From the NCBI GenBank assembly GCA_023101725.1, contig JALJCO010012682.1, positions 1,984,001 through 2,048,000 of the forward strand: a stretch of DNA of 64,000 nucleotides, written 5' to 3'. The notes under the pieces are model-generated. The model saw only the letters and a list, made by a program, of their open reading frames with translations, was not told where the DNA came from and ran no database searches. Shown piece by piece: positions 62,594 through 64,000 of this stretch. The translations under genes were made by a program, and so were the position numbers. Source of the DNA: Atherinomorus stipes. Its lineage: Eukaryota; Chordata; Actinopteri; Atheriniformes; Atherinidae. The number at the start of each line of letters is the position of its first letter. Within the stretch, counting starts at the first letter, position 1.

Positions 62594-62653
<60 letters not shown>
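62594..62653. repeat. (TA)n microsatellite
   Basis: About 30 uninterrupted TA units; self-complementary, so able to form a cruciform. Confidence 0.95.
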
Positions 62654-62657
<4 letters not shown>

Positions 62658-64000
62658 AAAGCCAAGACAGCTGATGTGAACCAGTTGTGTGATATCCGGG
62701 TACAGTGTGCTCGATGCAAGACTAAAAACAGCTGTCTCTGTTATCTACCATATCCAATAAACTGAAACATACTTATGTTCAGTTTTATTTAGATTTAATT
62801 TATGCCCCGGCCAGTAAACTGGAGCACTTCATTTTAAGATTGCTCTGAATGATAGTGACAGAATCTGTAACATGCCGCAGTTTTCTTCCATAATTTTCTT
62901 GTCAGGGTTTTACTAAGAACATAGTTGGATTTTTGCAGCCTAAGCCTATATTGGCAGGTTACATGGGAAAATGTGGAAATTTAAATCAAGCAGGAAAATT
63001 GTAGTTGAAGCAACTCCAAATTATTTAAAATAAATCATGTCATTGTAAGAAAATCTATAAATGGGATAAGTGTCAAACAACCGCCACTTTATCCAGGACT
63101 GGAAAATAGCCTAATGGCAGACTTGGAGGAGGTTTGAGACAAGCTATCAAAAATTTCAGCAAGGCGGAGTTAGAGAGTTAAAGATAGTCATTCAAAATGC
63201 TTAAAGGAGGTTATGTCTATGAAAGTGGACAGGTTGTTAAAATGTGACAAAAAAGTATATTGATTTACAGGAGCCATTTGATAAGAACATTTGGTTGCTG
63301 AATGACTTTATTACACCAACATTATTTGTCTCACTTACAATGGGGCCTTCAATGATACATGCTGTACAAACTGAGTGACCTGATGGAGCTCAGTATTGAC
63401 ACCATGCTATTTACTTGCTTTTCCATTTTCCCACAACCCTTTTAATGTGGATTGGTGGAAAAACCTAAGTTACAATCTGACACAATCAACGATAGTAGAT
63501 TGTAAAGGCTCATGCAGGGATGCATGTTTGCATTCCACTTGACATGAGACCACAGCTACAGTAATTGGAGTATTAAGAAATTTAAATGTAAAATCCAATG
63601 TCTTAACATTTTGTGAATGGAGTAGTTCAAGTTCACGCTTCACAATAAATAGTTAATAAATTTGCATCTTATTGCAAGACCATTTTCACACACTGACAAT
63701 ATATAAGTTAACAGCAGTGACAAAATGCATCAGTCTTACAGTTATCATCATATTAACTTCAGCAGCAGCTGAAAAAAGCTTAAAACATCCAACAGCACTA
63801 AAACATCAAAGAAACTATGAAACAGCACCTGTGTGACACAATCAGGTGTGGGAGTACCAGGGTAGACCAAATCATACAGTACTTAACAGCAGTGCATGAC
63901 AGATGGTGAGGAGAGAGCAAGTACGTGAGCAGCCGCCTGCACCAGAGCCAAAATAAAAAGTTCAGTTTACATTACAGATGTTCTTTGATTTTCTGCTCTG

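Larger units (their letters stand above)
60301..64000. other. AT-rich intergenic DNA
   Basis: No gene is recognised. Around 60910-61340 the sequence GTACACCTGCTTATTTGTGC, CCAACCAATCGTATGGCAGC and a frame with TGGGVMPW suggest a very diverged Tc1-like fossil. Remaining sequence looks single-copy apart from simple repeats. Confidence 0.4.

Overview
The window is nuclear DNA from a ray-finned fish, most likely a teleost. It has intron-rich genes with GT/AG junctions, little coding sequence, many microsatellites, and typical teleost repeats: Tc1-like and hAT elements, TTAA-flanked MITEs, tRNA-headed SINEs, and non-LTR retrotransposons with a restriction-like endonuclease. I cannot name the species. 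There is no sign of bacterial, viral or organellar DNA.

Three protein-coding genes can be read. (1) slco1c1 (+ strand, start codon 12458, stop 32638) is an organic anion / thyroid hormone transporter. I rebuilt it as 14 coding exons with every junction in phase, giving 699 residues. (2) bcap29 (- strand, start codon 36795, stop 35196) is a three-pass ER-membrane chaperone and sorting protein of the BAP29/BAP31 family, with 7 coding exons and 236 residues. It converges tail to tail with slco1c1. (3) gpr22 (- strand, 56718 to 55402) is an orphan class A GPCR encoded in one coding exon of 438 residues, with a splice acceptor just upstream of the ATG.

Layout: 1-10.5 kb is intergenic and repeat-rich (TTAA MITE, REL-type retrotransposon fossil, hAT and Tc1-like elements). 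10.5-32.9 kb is slco1c1, whose introns carry another retrotransposon fossil (intron 1), a three-level nest of DNA transposons (intron 5), SINEs and a Tc1 copy (intron 9), and a dead Tc1 transposase gene (intron 12). 34.7-37.4 kb is bcap29. 37.4-55.4 kb has no recognisable gene and contains a THAP-domain transposon fossil with a long internal inverted repeat, several MITEs, a V-SINE-like element and microsatellites. 55.4-60 kb is gpr22 and its upstream region. 60-64 kb is AT-rich with no supported gene.

The three genes do not form a pathway. Their grouping is of interest for synteny: in human, BCAP29 and GPR22 lie together on chromosome 7q with COG5 and DUS4L, while SLCO1C1 lies on 12p. I found no previously undescribed functional system. 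The most unusual structures are the nested transposons with readable target-site duplications, the THAP element with its inverted repeat, and a pure poly-C polypyrimidine tract at one slco1c1 exon.
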